Shown in pieces: positions 21,366-31,000 of a stretch of 40,501 nt of DNA. The DNA is from JAVBLG01 sp031553655 (GTDB lineage: Bacteria > Desulfobacterota > Desulfovibrionia > Desulfovibrionales > Desulfovibrionaceae). A model generated the notes under the pieces. It saw only the letters and a list, made by a program, of their open reading frames with translations. It was not told where the DNA came from and made no database searches. The DNA is taken from contig JAVBLG010000063.1 of assembly GCA_031553655.1 (NCBI GenBank), positions 1 to 40,501 of the forward strand, written 5' to 3'. Position 1 is the stretch's first letter, and each line of letters begins with the position of its first letter. Both the position numbers and the translations under genes were made by a program.

Positions 21366-24048
21366 GATCATCATCTCCCATGGCCGGCAATCCGCCACCC
21401 ACAACGTGCCCGACGGCACCACGTTGCAATCTTTCATGGAGTCTCAGCATCCGGAAACCAAAAACTTTCCCGTGCCGGTCATCGCCCTTTACGGCGGCGA
21501 GCCGGTTCTGCGCGAAAAATGGCCCACGCTGGCGCTGATGGGCGATGCTGTGGCCGTGTTTTTCGGCCTGCCCATGGGTGGAGGCGGAGGCGGCGGCAGC
21601 AACCCGTTGCAGATGGTTTTGACTGCGGCAATTGCTGTGGCCAGCATTGCGGCCTCAATAATGACGGCAGGCGCTCTCACCCCGGTAATGGGAGCAATGT
21701 GGGCCGGAGTTGTCGGCGGTCTTGCGGGCGCGGCCATATCCATCGGCGGTGGCCTGCTCATGAACGCCCTGTTCCCCACTCCGTCCGTTTCCGCAGGGCA
21801 GCAAAGCGCCCTCTCCGCCGAGGCGGCCAGCCCTACTTACGGCCTTAACTCCACCGGCAATCAGGCCCGTCTTTTTCAGCCTGAGTTGGAAGTTTTCGGC
21901 CGCCTGCGCATCACCCCTGACAAAGTTGCCAATGCCTGGAGCATGTACGAAGGCAATGAGATGTTCTTGTATCAAGTCTTCGGCCTGGGGCGCGGCAGCT
22001 ACGCTGTCCACGAATTCGGCTTTGGCGACGCGGCCTTCTGGCGCGAGGGCACTTTGCTGCCCGGCGCGTATTATGATGAAAACGATCCTGACAGCATCAA
22101 GGTTGAGATCGTTAAACCCGGCGGCTCGGTAACGCTGTTCCCCGACAACATTGAAACCTCCATCGCTGTTTCCGGACAGGAACTTATTGCCCCGAACGCC
22201 GAAAATCACGCCGTGCTCGGCCCCTTCCCGGTTTGCCCGCCCGGAAGCACAACCAACCGCATCCTTTGCGATTTCACCATGCCGCGCGGTTGCGGGCGCT
22301 TCAGCGATAAAGGCGATCTGGAAAATTTTGAGGTGTATTGGCGCATCGAATATCAGCGCATCGACGATTTCGGCAATACGATTGGCGGCTGGTCCACCCT
22401 GGACAACGGCGGCATAAATATGTCCACACAAACTCCGCAACGCCGCACCATTGCCGTGGACGTGGCCGAAGGCCGCTATCAGGCGCGCTGCGTCCGCACA
22501 TCCAAGACAACCGGCGACTCCCGGACCCTCGATGAAATTCGCTGGGAAGCCTTGCGGGCCATGCTGCCGGGCACGCTTTCCTACCCGCAAACCTGTGTGG
22601 CCCTGCGCTTGAAGGCCACCAACAAGCTTTCGCAGTCGGCGGCGCAAAATTTCTTCTCCCTGCAAACCCGCCGTTTGCCGGTGTATAATCCCGATACCAA
22701 AACCTGGAGCGCCGAGCAGCCCACCCGCGGCTTTGCCGCCGCTGTGTGCGCGGTGGCCAAAGCATCCTGGGGCGGGCGCATGTCCGATTCGGGCATTGAT
22801 CTCGACGGGCTGTGGCGGCTGGACAAGATTGTGGAGGCCAAAGGCTGGCACTTTGACGCGGCCATTGATGGCCCGTATTCGGTCTGGCAGCTAATCGTGG
22901 AAATCTGCGCGGCTGTGCGCGTCATCCCCCGCCCGTCCGGCTCCAAACTCACTTTTGTTATGGACGGTCCGGATAGACCGGTGCGCCATCTGTTTACCCC
23001 GCACGACATTATCCGCAATTCGTTCAAACCGCGCTGGAACACGTTTGATGAAGGTACGCCGGACGATGTCAACGTAACGTATCTGGACGAGGATGCCGGT
23101 TATGCCAAGCGCGATGTGCGCGCCGTACTGCCCGCATCGGAAAGCCGCGAGCCTGCCCAGCGCCATCCTATCGGCATAGTCAACCGCAAACACGCCCATG
23201 CTTATGGCATGCATCTGGCCGCCTGCAACCGTTACCGGCGCGTCGGGGCCGAGTTCCAAACCGAGGCCATTGGCCGTTTGTTGAACGTGGGCGATGTGGT
23301 GGCCATAAATCATCCGCGCCTGCGCTCATCCGCCTGCGGGCAGCTTACGGATTGGAATGAACAGACTTTGGTCTTGCGCCTGGATAAAGAAGTCAAGTCC
23401 GCCAATAAGGACGAAGAACGTTACCTCACCCTCACTGATCCGCAGGGCCGCGTCTGGGGGCCGGTAAAGCTGGATACGCTGACTAATGAGGGCGAACCCG
23501 GCCAGACCGCGCTGGCAAAAATAGACGCCAAAGATTATGCCGCGCTGATCATGCAGGGCTTTGATAGCCCCTTTGAATGGGTATCGCGCGGCTATGACCG
23601 CCAGCCCACAGTCTGGACCCTGCAAACCGGGCGCGAAATCTCCGGGCGATATCTGATTGAAAAGATCACCCCGGTGGATATGTACCGCCATACCATACAG
23701 GTGGTGCGCGATGACCCGCGCGTTTACAGCGTCAACGTAGCCTGTCCGATTTGGGAAAACCGCGCCAATCTGCCCGAATCGGCGGCGCTGGCCGCGCCCA
23801 CGGGCTTGACCATGCTTCCGCCCGAAGAGTCTAAAGGCCCTGTCACGCTCAAGTGGTTTCCGTCGCCCGGCGCATATACGTACGAGGTTGAATACTCCAG
23901 AAACGGAAAAAAATGGCGGCGTCTGGGCCGCGTAAACACCAATCTGGCTTCTTTATATATTGATGCGGGCGCGGCCCGGCTGCGCGTGGCCGCGCTTAAT
24001 GATCAGCGCCAGAGCGCCTGGGCTTACTGGCGGGGCAATATCATCTAG
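21358..24048 (+). CDS. Tail tip / host specificity protein, gpI-gpJ-like fusion
   Basis: 896 residues from ATG 21358, overlapping the NlpC/P60 stop by 8 bp. Residues 1-80 resemble a small gpI-like, ubiquitin-type domain; residues 75-145 are glycine/alanine-rich and hydrophobic (GGGGGGGSNPLQMVLTAAIAVAS), as in gpI. The rest follows the gpJ/TipJ plan: QARLFQPELEVFGRLRITPDK, a middle domain ending in YGPSVWQLIVEI-like sequence, and a C-terminal fibronectin-like domain (about 815-896, PTGLTMLPPEESKGPVTLKW). gpJ forms the central tip and binds the host receptor. The apparent I-J fusion differs from lambda. Confidence 0.85.
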   Translation: MPKIIISHGRQSATHNVPDGTTLQSFMESQHPETKNFPVPVIALYGGEPVLREKWPTLALMGDAVAVFFGLPMGGGGGGGSNPLQMVLTAAIAVASIAASIMTAGALTPVMGAMWAGVVGGLAGAAISIGGGLLMNALFPTPSVSAGQQSALSAEAASPTYGLNSTGNQARLFQPELEVFGRLRITPDKVANAWSMYEGNEMFLYQVFGLGRGSYAVHEFGFGDAAFWREGTLLPGAYYDENDPDSIKVEIVKPGGSVTLFPDNIETSIAVSGQELIAPNAENHAVLGPFPVCPPGSTTNRILCDFTMPRGCGRFSDKGDLENFEVYWRIEYQRIDDFGNTIGGWSTLDNGGINMSTQTPQRRTIAVDVAEGRYQARCVRTSKTTGDSRTLDEIRWEALRAMLPGTLSYPQTCVALRLKATNKLSQSAAQNFFSLQTRRLPVYNPDTKTWSAEQPTRGFAAAVCAVAKASWGGRMSDSGIDLDGLWRLDKIVEAKGWHFDAAIDGPYSVWQLIVEICAAVRVIPRPSGSKLTFVMDGPDRPVRHLFTPHDIIRNSFKPRWNTFDEGTPDDVNVTYLDEDAGYAKRDVRAVLPASESREPAQRHPIGIVNRKHAHAYGMHLAACNRYRRVGAEFQTEAIGRLLNVGDVVAINHPRLRSSACGQLTDWNEQTLVLRLDKEVKSANKDEERYLTLTDPQGRVWGPVKLDTLTNEGEPGQTALAKIDAKDYAALIMQGFDSPFEWVSRGYDRQPTVWTLQTGREISGRYLIEKITPVDMYRHTIQVVRDDPRVYSVNVACPIWENRANLPESAALAAPTGLTMLPPEESKGPVTLKWFPSPGAYTYEVEYSRNGKKWRRLGRVNTNLASLYIDAGAARLRVAALNDQRQSAWAYWRGNII

Positions 24049-24150
24049 CGTCGAGTCACGCCTGTACCGTCGCAACGTGAATGAGCCGCATCATGGGCCG
24101 GAACACTTTACCTGCCACTGCCGCGACATTTGATGGATGACGCGACACTA

Positions 24151-24275
24151 GCGGCAGGCAAGTTCGCCGTCAGACAAGGAAGACAAGCTTTCCGCGAGGC
24201 GAGTGTACTCTTTTGGTACTCGACCCGAGCGGAAAGCGCGGTCTGACGCAGTATCACGGCGAAATCGCCTGCCGC
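24151..24275 (+). ncRNA. Structured element B in the leader of the 24286 gene
   Basis: GCGGCAGGC (24151-24159) pairs with GCCTGCCGC (24267-24275) and TTCGCCG (24163-24169) with CGGCGAA (24257-24263). The core TCAGACAAGGAAGACAAG and CTGACGCAGTATCA match element A. The inner CTTTCCGC/GCGGAAAG stem and GTAC-TCTTTT-GGTAC hairpin also pair. The stem ends one base before Shine-Dalgarno GAGG. Outer stems of A and B share no sequence. Confidence 0.65.
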
Positions 24276-24285
24276 CGAGGAAAAA

Positions 24286-24789
24286 ATGAGTGAAAAATTA
24301 TTGTGCTGGCCGCATTGGCTGCCGCGCCCCAATTCCAGCGGCTATGAATATGAGCCGACCGACCGCACTCTTTCCAGTGAAATGGACATCGGCACATTCA
24401 AACGGGTGGAATTCGACACGGACGAAACCACGATCAGTTGCACGGCAATAATGGACAATATGCAGCTCGCCTTTTTCGAAACCTTCGAACGCGACTGCCT
24501 GCGCCAGGGCTGCAAATGGTTTTTAATGCCGATTCTGATTGCCGGGGAAGTACAGGAATACAAGGTGCGCTTCAAGGGCCGCCCCAAAATCGGCGGGCTT
24601 ATCGGGGCCTGCCACGCCACCGTGACCATGCGCGTGGAAATAGGCAAGCGAGATCTGTTGTGTTCGGACCTTATGCATCTGCTGATGGTTTTTTCGCCGG
24701 ATGAAATAAGCTGGCTGTCCGGCAGGTTGCATACTCTTTTGCATAAGGAAATGCCGCGCGTCACCATACTTCCCGCATGTTGGGGATAA
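24286..24789 (+). CDS. Tail-tip associated protein of unknown family
   Basis: 167 residues from ATG 24286, Shine-Dalgarno GAGG directly after element B. It is a mixed soluble protein (MSEKLLCWPHWLPRPNSSGY, FKGRPKIGGLIGACHATVTMRVEIGKRD). The central KVRFKGRPKI...ATVTMRVE strands recall tail proteins of the DUF2163/lambda L region but are not enough for a name. It lies between gpJ and the first fibre gene. Confidence 0.65.
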   Translation: MSEKLLCWPHWLPRPNSSGYEYEPTDRTLSSEMDIGTFKRVEFDTDETTISCTAIMDNMQLAFFETFERDCLRQGCKWFLMPILIAGEVQEYKVRFKGRPKIGGLIGACHATVTMRVEIGKRDLLCSDLMHLLMVFSPDEISWLSGRLHTLLHKEMPRVTILPACWG

Positions 24790-24801
24790 AAAGGATTCAG
24801 T

Positions 24802-26475
24802 ATGCCTTGTGATCAAACTCAAAATAAAATTCTGAAAGAAGTCGAAGTACTGTCCGAAGACATAGGGCTTATGGGCGATTTCGTTCACGGCGCGGAAAGC
24901 GAAAATGTAACTTTGGGCGGCAAGGCCACGCCGACAATCCGCCATATGGTCAAGGACTTTCAGGACGGCGGCAACAGCCTGCTGGCCAAGGCCACCAGGG
25001 AAGCCGATCGCGCCGAAACAGCGGCCAAAAGTATCGAAGCCACCACCGGCCTGGGGTCTTTCGCCCGCAACGTGCGCGCCACCAAGGTAACGGCTTCGGC
25101 CCTGGCTTCCGGCGGCACGCTGACCTTGCCGGTCAGCTATTATCCAAAGCGCGATATTTTGTATCTGTCTGTGGACGGCATGGTGTGCAGCCCACGAAAA
25201 GACGGCGGCGAAGCAACCGGAGCCTATCAATATGAGGAAGTGGGCACAGATGAAAACAAGCTGTCCGATAAGGTCAAGGTCTACTTTGCCGTCGATGCGG
25301 GCGCGCTTGTGGACGCCTGGGTGGTGGCCTCGAATTTAGTTAAGGAAATGGCCACACTGCAAGCTTCCGCCGCCGATGCGGCGGCCAGCGCCACAGCGGC
25401 CAAAGCATCGCAGACAGCGGCGGCAACATCGGCCACCAATGCCGCCTCCAGCGCAAGTACGGCGGCCACAAAAGCTTCGGATGCGGCCACAAGCTCCACG
25501 GCGGCCAAGGCCGCGCAAACCGCCGCCGAAACCGCAAAGTCCGGGGCCGACGCCTCAAAAACGGCGGCGGCCACATCGGCTGCCAATGCGGCAAATTCGG
25601 CCACTGCGGCGGCGGGCAGCGCAAGCACCGCTTCCACAAAAGCCTCGGATGCGGCAACCAGCGCCACGGCGGCCAAAACAGCGCAAACAGCGGCGGAAAC
25701 AGCAAAGTCCGGAGCCGACTCCTCTAAAACTGCGGCTGCCGCTTCGGCCACCGCAGCGGCGGGCAGTGCTTCCACGGCATCCACAAAGGCTTCGGACGCG
25801 GCCACAAGCGCCACAGCGGCCAAGGCCGCGCAAACCGCCGCCGAAACAGCGGCGGCCAACGCGCAAGGCGTCGGTATCGGTAAACACGCGCTCACCCACA
25901 AAACCGGCGGCACGGATGCCATCGCCCCGGCTGATATCGGCGCGGCTCCCGCCAGCCATACCAGCTCCTTGGCCACGGCAAGCATTGCCGGGCATGTCAA
26001 GTCCGGAACAGGTCTGGGTGTTGACGCCGCCGGGGTACTAAGCGTCAGCTACGGAACAGCGGCGGGAACGGCATGCCAGGGCAATGACTCGCGCCTTAGC
26101 GATGCCCGCACGCCCAAAGCCCACACCCATGCGGCAGCGGATTTGCCCGCGCCCGCTCTGTCCCCCGCGCCGGTTGCCGCCGACACCAACAAAAAACTGC
26201 TGGCCGCCGGGGCGGGCGCGGGCAAATGGGTAGGCAACGCCGCACTTGTCAGCGCGGCTGATTCCGGCCGCGCGGCCATAGCTGTTAACGGCACCTACAC
26301 CGTGCCAAGCTACGTTGTGGGGGCCGGACAATTACGGGTTAGTCTGGAGGGCTGCGAATGCTATCCGGACGAGCAATATTCGGAGGTAGGCACGGCCGGG
26401 GCGGCAAGCACCCGCATCAAATGGCTTTGCGCCGTGCCCACCGATTACACAATCGGCGTTTTTGTTACGCCCTAG
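24802..26475 (+). CDS. Tail fibre with long alanine-rich coiled-coil repeats (Stf-like)
   Basis: 557 residues from ATG 24802, with an AAGGATTC ribosome site. Residues 1-170 form an N-terminal attachment part. Residues about 190-355 are repeats of the AASATAAKASQTAAATSATN type, very like the lambda Stf shaft, predicted as a trimeric coiled coil. A TDAIAPADIGAAPASHT segment, common in fibre shafts, follows. The C-terminal 90 residues (GTYTVPSYVVGAGQLRVSLEG) are a small beta-rich tip. It would bind the cell surface as a side fibre. The repeat DNA can recombine, so shaft length may vary. Confidence 0.85.
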   Translation: MPCDQTQNKILKEVEVLSEDIGLMGDFVHGAESENVTLGGKATPTIRHMVKDFQDGGNSLLAKATREADRAETAAKSIEATTGLGSFARNVRATKVTASALASGGTLTLPVSYYPKRDILYLSVDGMVCSPRKDGGEATGAYQYEEVGTDENKLSDKVKVYFAVDAGALVDAWVVASNLVKEMATLQASAADAAASATAAKASQTAAATSATNAASSASTAATKASDAATSSTAAKAAQTAAETAKSGADASKTAAATSAANAANSATAAAGSASTASTKASDAATSATAAKTAQTAAETAKSGADSSKTAAAASATAAAGSASTASTKASDAATSATAAKAAQTAAETAAANAQGVGIGKHALTHKTGGTDAIAPADIGAAPASHTSSLATASIAGHVKSGTGLGVDAAGVLSVSYGTAAGTACQGNDSRLSDARTPKAHTHAAADLPAPALSPAPVAADTNKKLLAAGAGAGKWVGNAALVSAADSGRAAIAVNGTYTVPSYVVGAGQLRVSLEGCECYPDEQYSEVGTAGAASTRIKWLCAVPTDYTIGVFVTP

Positions 26476-26497
26476 TGTGAATGACAGGAGCATTTCA

Positions 26498-26797
26498 ATG
26501 GCAAAAATATCTATGTATGACGCTGATAACACTTTCCTTTTCGGCTACGGCGATAATGTTGACGGGGCATATCGCCTGTATCTGCACGATATAAAATCGC
26601 CCATGACACTGCACTTTGCGCCGGAAAATATAACATCCGGAACGGCAATGCTGTCTGTTGACGGAGAAAACGGGGCCAATAACGCGGTGGACTTGACGGT
26701 GAACCGTATCAAAGCCGCAAATTTTGCCGCGCGTTTTGTCGATGTGGACATAAGCGGCGTAAATGCGGGCGGCAAACTCGTCATATGTGTGCTGTGA
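26498..26797 (+). CDS. Small protein of the fibre region, unknown
   Basis: 99 residues from ATG 26498, with ACAGGAGC upstream. It is rich in beta strands with acidic turns (MAKISMYDADNTFLFGYGDN) and has no membrane segment. The size and its place after a fibre gene suggest a fibre tip or accessory subunit. It has no cysteines except near the end (VICVL). Confidence 0.6.
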   Translation: MAKISMYDADNTFLFGYGDNVDGAYRLYLHDIKSPMTLHFAPENITSGTAMLSVDGENGANNAVDLTVNRIKAANFAARFVDVDISGVNAGGKLVICVL

Positions 26798-26804
26798 GGA
26801 ACAT

Positions 26805-27002
26805 ATGCCCATTGTATTCATCAATATGGATTGGGACGGCGGCCTCGGCAACGGAACATCCGGCGAAGGCTCGGAGTGTTCGGGCTGTAAGCCGGTATAC
26901 CGGGAAAACGGCTCCTACTACGGCCCCGTAGCCATAGGCGAGTCAGAGGAAGATATCGGGGATGCGGGACTTCTTGTCCTTGTAGCCGACATCAACAAAT
27001 AA
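26805..27002 (+). CDS. Small acidic cysteine-pair protein of the fibre region, unknown
   Basis: 65 residues from ATG 26805, with GAGGA upstream, 7 bp after the previous stop. It is glycine-rich and acidic with a CSGC pair at about residues 25-28. The opening MPIVFINMDWDGGLGNGTSG could place a metal or disulfide site next to a flexible loop. No family is recognised. Confidence 0.55.
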   Translation: MPIVFINMDWDGGLGNGTSGEGSECSGCKPVYRENGSYYGPVAIGESEEDIGDAGLLVLVADINK

Positions 27003-27027
27003 CACTTTAAACGAAGGAAGAAAAACC

Positions 27028-27621
27028 ATGGCTCTTATCGAAAAATTGGACATCGGGCGCATTATTCAGGACGAAAACGGCAATCTGATCAAGCTTTTCA
27101 CCGCCTCGTCAACGGTGAAGTCCGCCGACGGCACTACCCTTGACGTCAAGCTGGCGGCCATGGACGCGGCCATCAGCGGCCAGACCGTCACCAAGGTTGT
27201 GGCCGACATTGCCGCCCGCGACGCTCTTGCCGACGTGAAAATCGGCGATCAGGTCTGGGTTATCGACGCCACCGACGATGAAAGCGTTGTCACCGGCGCG
27301 GCCAAGTATATTTTTCAGAGCGAAACCGACGGCTGGGTAAAGACCGCCGAAGCCGAAAGCATGGACGTGGTTACGTCCTGGGAAGACATTGAGGGCAAGC
27401 CCGATTCCGCCGTAGCCGACATTGACGATGCCGTGAGCAAAAAGCACGAGCACGCCAACAAGACCGACGTGCTGGACAAACTGTCTGTCGCGGACGGCAA
27501 ACTCCAGCTGAATGGCTCGGATGTGGGCGAAACCCGCCACTGGCTTAGGATGGTCGATGCCATTCCCGAGTCTTGGCCCACCGACGTGCATCCCAGCGGT
27601 ATGCTGATTCTTGTTTCCTGA
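27028..27621 (+). CDS. Tail fibre-related structural protein
   Basis: 197 residues from ATG 27028, with GAAGGAAG upstream. It starts MALIEKLDIGRIIQDENGNL. Residues 60-110 (VVADIAARDALADVKIGDQVWVIDATDD) match a short module found in many phage fibres and base-plate proteins. The last part (KHEHANKTDVLDKLSV) is a typical fibre shaft motif. It ends with a strong terminator (27634-27665). Confidence 0.65.
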   Translation: MALIEKLDIGRIIQDENGNLIKLFTASSTVKSADGTTLDVKLAAMDAAISGQTVTKVVADIAARDALADVKIGDQVWVIDATDDESVVTGAAKYIFQSETDGWVKTAEAESMDVVTSWEDIEGKPDSAVADIDDAVSKKHEHANKTDVLDKLSVADGKLQLNGSDVGETRHWLRMVDAIPESWPTDVHPSGMLILVS

Positions 27622-27633
27622 TTGTAACGGGCA

Positions 27634-27665
27634 CGGCCCGGAGGCGCACTCTCCGGGCCGGTTTT
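27634..27665 (+). terminator. Rho-independent terminator in the fibre region
   Basis: CGGCCCGGAG (27634-27643), 7-nt loop, CTCCGGGCCG (27651-27660), then GTTTT. The stem has 10 perfect pairs. Confidence 0.85.
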
Positions 27666-27690
27666 GAAAATGTTAAAAAATGAAGGCTAT

Positions 27691-28017
27691 ATGTCCCCAA
27701 TAATACTAATCCGCGATGCTCTGATGGTGATGAATGTCCCCGGCGTCGGCCCTGCGGTTGTCATCCCCACCACCGGGGCGGTGGAGTATGCGCCGGGCAT
27801 GAGCCTGCAAACAGCCCTGGCCGCGCATCAGGCCCAGATTGTGGATTCGGCGCGGCAGGTGGCCCGCAATACCGCTGACACGGCTGATCTGATTGTCTGG
27901 GCGCAGACGCTTGGCTATGTGAAAAGGGATCATGTCATGGATGGAACGAGCTTGAATCCGCTGTTCGAGCGGTTGGAAAAGGTGCCCACGGGCACGCCCG
28001 AAACTTCTGAAGGTTAA
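27691..28017 (+). CDS. Small fibre-region protein, unknown
   Basis: 108 residues from ATG 27691 (MSPIILIRDALMVMNVPGVG), with GAAGG just upstream; an in-frame ATG at 27670 would add 7 residues. The N-terminal half is moderately hydrophobic. The C-terminal half is helical (QAQIVDSARQVARNTADTAD), suggesting a short coiled coil. It sits just before the giant collagen-like fibre gene, whose ATG follows 5 bp after the stop, so the two are probably co-translated partners. Confidence 0.6.
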   Translation: MSPIILIRDALMVMNVPGVGPAVVIPTTGAVEYAPGMSLQTALAAHQAQIVDSARQVARNTADTADLIVWAQTLGYVKRDHVMDGTSLNPLFERLEKVPTGTPETSEG

Positions 28018-28022
28018 CAACA

Positions 28023-31000
28023 ATGAGCACTCCCAAAGAGATAATCGAAGGCGCGGGCGGCGATTCCGGCCAGCCTCAGGCTCCGGACACTGCGGCCCTC
28101 GGGCAGCTTGTGGGCAACGTGAATTCCGCTGTCGGGACCTTGCAGGACAGCGCCGAGTTACTTGTCGAGGCAGCCGCCCGGCTTGCCGAGCATGAGCGTG
28201 TGGTGGCCGATAAAACGCACTACGGCCACATCAAGACCGGGGCCGGATTTGCGCTTAACCCGGAAACCGGAGCCCATGATGTGAGTTTTCCCGAGGCCAT
28301 GGAAAATCTTGTGGCCCCGGCGGTTGACGAAGCGGTGGAAAAAGCCGTGAAAGATATAAAGGGTGCGAAAGGCGATACCGGCCCCGCAGGTCCCATTGGC
28401 CCGGCAGGCCCTCAAGGTCCGAAAGGCGATACCGGCGCGACCGGAGCCACAGGGCCGACAGGTCCTCAAGGACCGAAGGGCGACACAGGGGCACAAGGCC
28501 CCAAGGGTGACACCGGCGCAACCGGAGCCACCGGCCCGGCGGGGGCTAAAGGTGACACCGGAACGCAAGGTCCGAAAGGTGATACCGGCGCTACCGGCCC
28601 CATCGGAGCCACTGGTCCGACGGGAGCAAAGGGCGATACCGGCGCGGCTGGAGCCGCCGCTACCATCCAGGTGGGCACGGTCACTACTTTGGCCGCCGGG
28701 GCCGCCGCTACCGTGGCCAACGCGGGCACCACGTCCGCAGCCAAATTCAATTTCGGCATCCCCCAGGGCGCGCAAGGCCCCATCGGAGCCACAGGGCCGA
28801 CGGGAGCAAAGGGCGATACCGGCGCGGCTGGAACCGCCGCTACCATCCAGGTAGGCACAGTTACCACTCTGGCCGCCGGGGCCGCCGCTACTGTGGCCAA
28901 CGCGGGTACCACGTCCGCAGCCAAATTCAATTTCGGCATACCTCAGGGGGCAAAAGGTGACACCGGGGATACAGGCGCGACCGGAGCAAGAGGCGCAACC
29001 GGAGCCACCGGCCCGGCAGGCCCGGCAGGTCCCCAAGGACCGAAAGGTGATACTGGCGCTATCGGCCCCATCGGAGCCACTGGTCCGGCTGGAGCTACCG
29101 GCGCTACCGGCCCCGCTGGGGCGGCTGGAGCCGCCGCTACCATCCAGGTAGGCACGGTGACCACTCTGGCAGCCGGGGCCGCCGCCACTGTAGCCAACGT
29201 CGGCACCGCAGCCGCCGCAAAATTTAATTTCGGCATACCTCAGGGGGCGGTCGGGGCTACCGGGGCCACAGGTCCGGCAGGCGCTAAGGGCGCGACCGGC
29301 GCGACCGGAGCCATCGGCCCGGCAGGCCCGGCAGGTCCCCAAGGACCGAAAGGTGATACTGGCGCTATCGGCCCAACCGGAGCCACTGGTCCGGCAGGCC
29401 CGGCGGGAGCTACTGGCGCTACCGGCCCCGCTGGCCCCGTCAACCTTGGCGGCACACCGTCTACCCAGGCGTTTGGCGATACGGCAGCGGCTGGCGTCTC
29501 CACATCCGCAGCTCGCGGCGACCACAAGCACGCCATGCCCGCCGCTCCGACCACAATCACCGGCAACGCGGGTTCAGCCAGCAAATGGGCTGCGGCCAGA
29601 ACATTGACTTTGGCGGGACCGCTGACCGGTTCCGTCAAGATTGACGGCTCGGTCGATGCCACATTAACAGTTGGCAAGGTCATTTCCCCATCAAATATTG
29701 AATTGACTCCGGCGGACACAGCAGGACATGGCGGATTTGTTGATTTTCACTTCAACGCATCCACGGAAAATTACACAAGCAGAATAATCGAATGGGAATC
29801 CGGCATACTGACCATCAATAAAAGTGGGGGTGGCATTGGAACAATAAAGAGTAATTTGGAGGGCAACGCGGCTACGGCGTCGGCCTGTACCGGAAACTCG
29901 GCCACCGCCACCAAGCTTGCTACGCCCCGCAATATAGCGGGTGTGCCGTTTGACGGCTCGGCCAAAATCGATTTGCCGGGGGTTAACGTGGCGGGCACTT
30001 TGGCCGGAAGCCCGATTTGCGCGGGAAACAACAATTCCCGCGCGGTCTCAAGCCTTTTTTACAAGGCCACCGGCACGGCCACGGGCGCAAGCACCGGCGT
30101 TATGGCGATCAAGCTGCCCTCCAATTTTGCGGCGGCCCGCTGCATGTTTACAGTGGAACTTACAGTTTATAACTATCTTCAAACTTTGTCCGGGGCCAAA
30201 CTGGTCATCTCCGGCTACATCGACGCCGCCGGGGCTGTTTCCGCTAAATGCACCGCTTTTGTCAGCAACTCCGCAGTAATTTCTGAAATACGCATCGCGG
30301 CGCTGAATACCGATGACGCGTATATCCTGCTGTCCACACCCACCGGCACATGGCAATATTGGTCCGTATTTGTGGAAAATATATGCATAAATTACAACAG
30401 CGTCGCTGTGGATTTAGTTGCGGATTGGGCTGTGTCGATACTCGCCACGGAAGAATTGTGGACAAGCGTGCGGACCGTTCCTGTTAACACCAGGCTGGAG
30501 GCGGCGACGGCCACCACGGCGGAGGCCTGCACCGGCAACTCGGCCACGGCAAGCGCGCTTAAAGCCCCTCGCAGCCTCAAGGTGGCCCTGGCGTCCACGG
30601 ACGCGGTTACATTCGACGGCAGCGCCGCGCAAAACGCCATTCCGGTGACAGGGATCCTTGGTGTTTTAAACGGCGGCACCGGCAATAAAACCGGCAACGC
30701 GGCAACAGCCACGGCGCTGGCAACGGCCCGCAACATATCCATATCGGGCAAAGTCACGGGCACGGGCACAGCGTTTGACGGCAGCGGCCCCATATCCATA
30801 CCCGTTACCGCCGTTACCGCTGATTCCTGCACAGGCAATTCCGCCACGGCAACTTCGGCGGCGGCCTGCACCGGCAACTCGGCAACCGCCACCAAGCTGG
30901 CCACGGCCCGCACCATAGACGGCATTGGTTTCGACGGCAGTAAGAATATTATAGTTCCGCGTTACGGTGTCTGTAACACCGCGTCGGCAACGGTCGAAAA

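Noticed and set aside
28158..29531. Minus-strand frame of 457 codons, Gly/Ser/Cys-rich
   Set aside because: It is the complement of the collagen repeats and has the composition expected from that.
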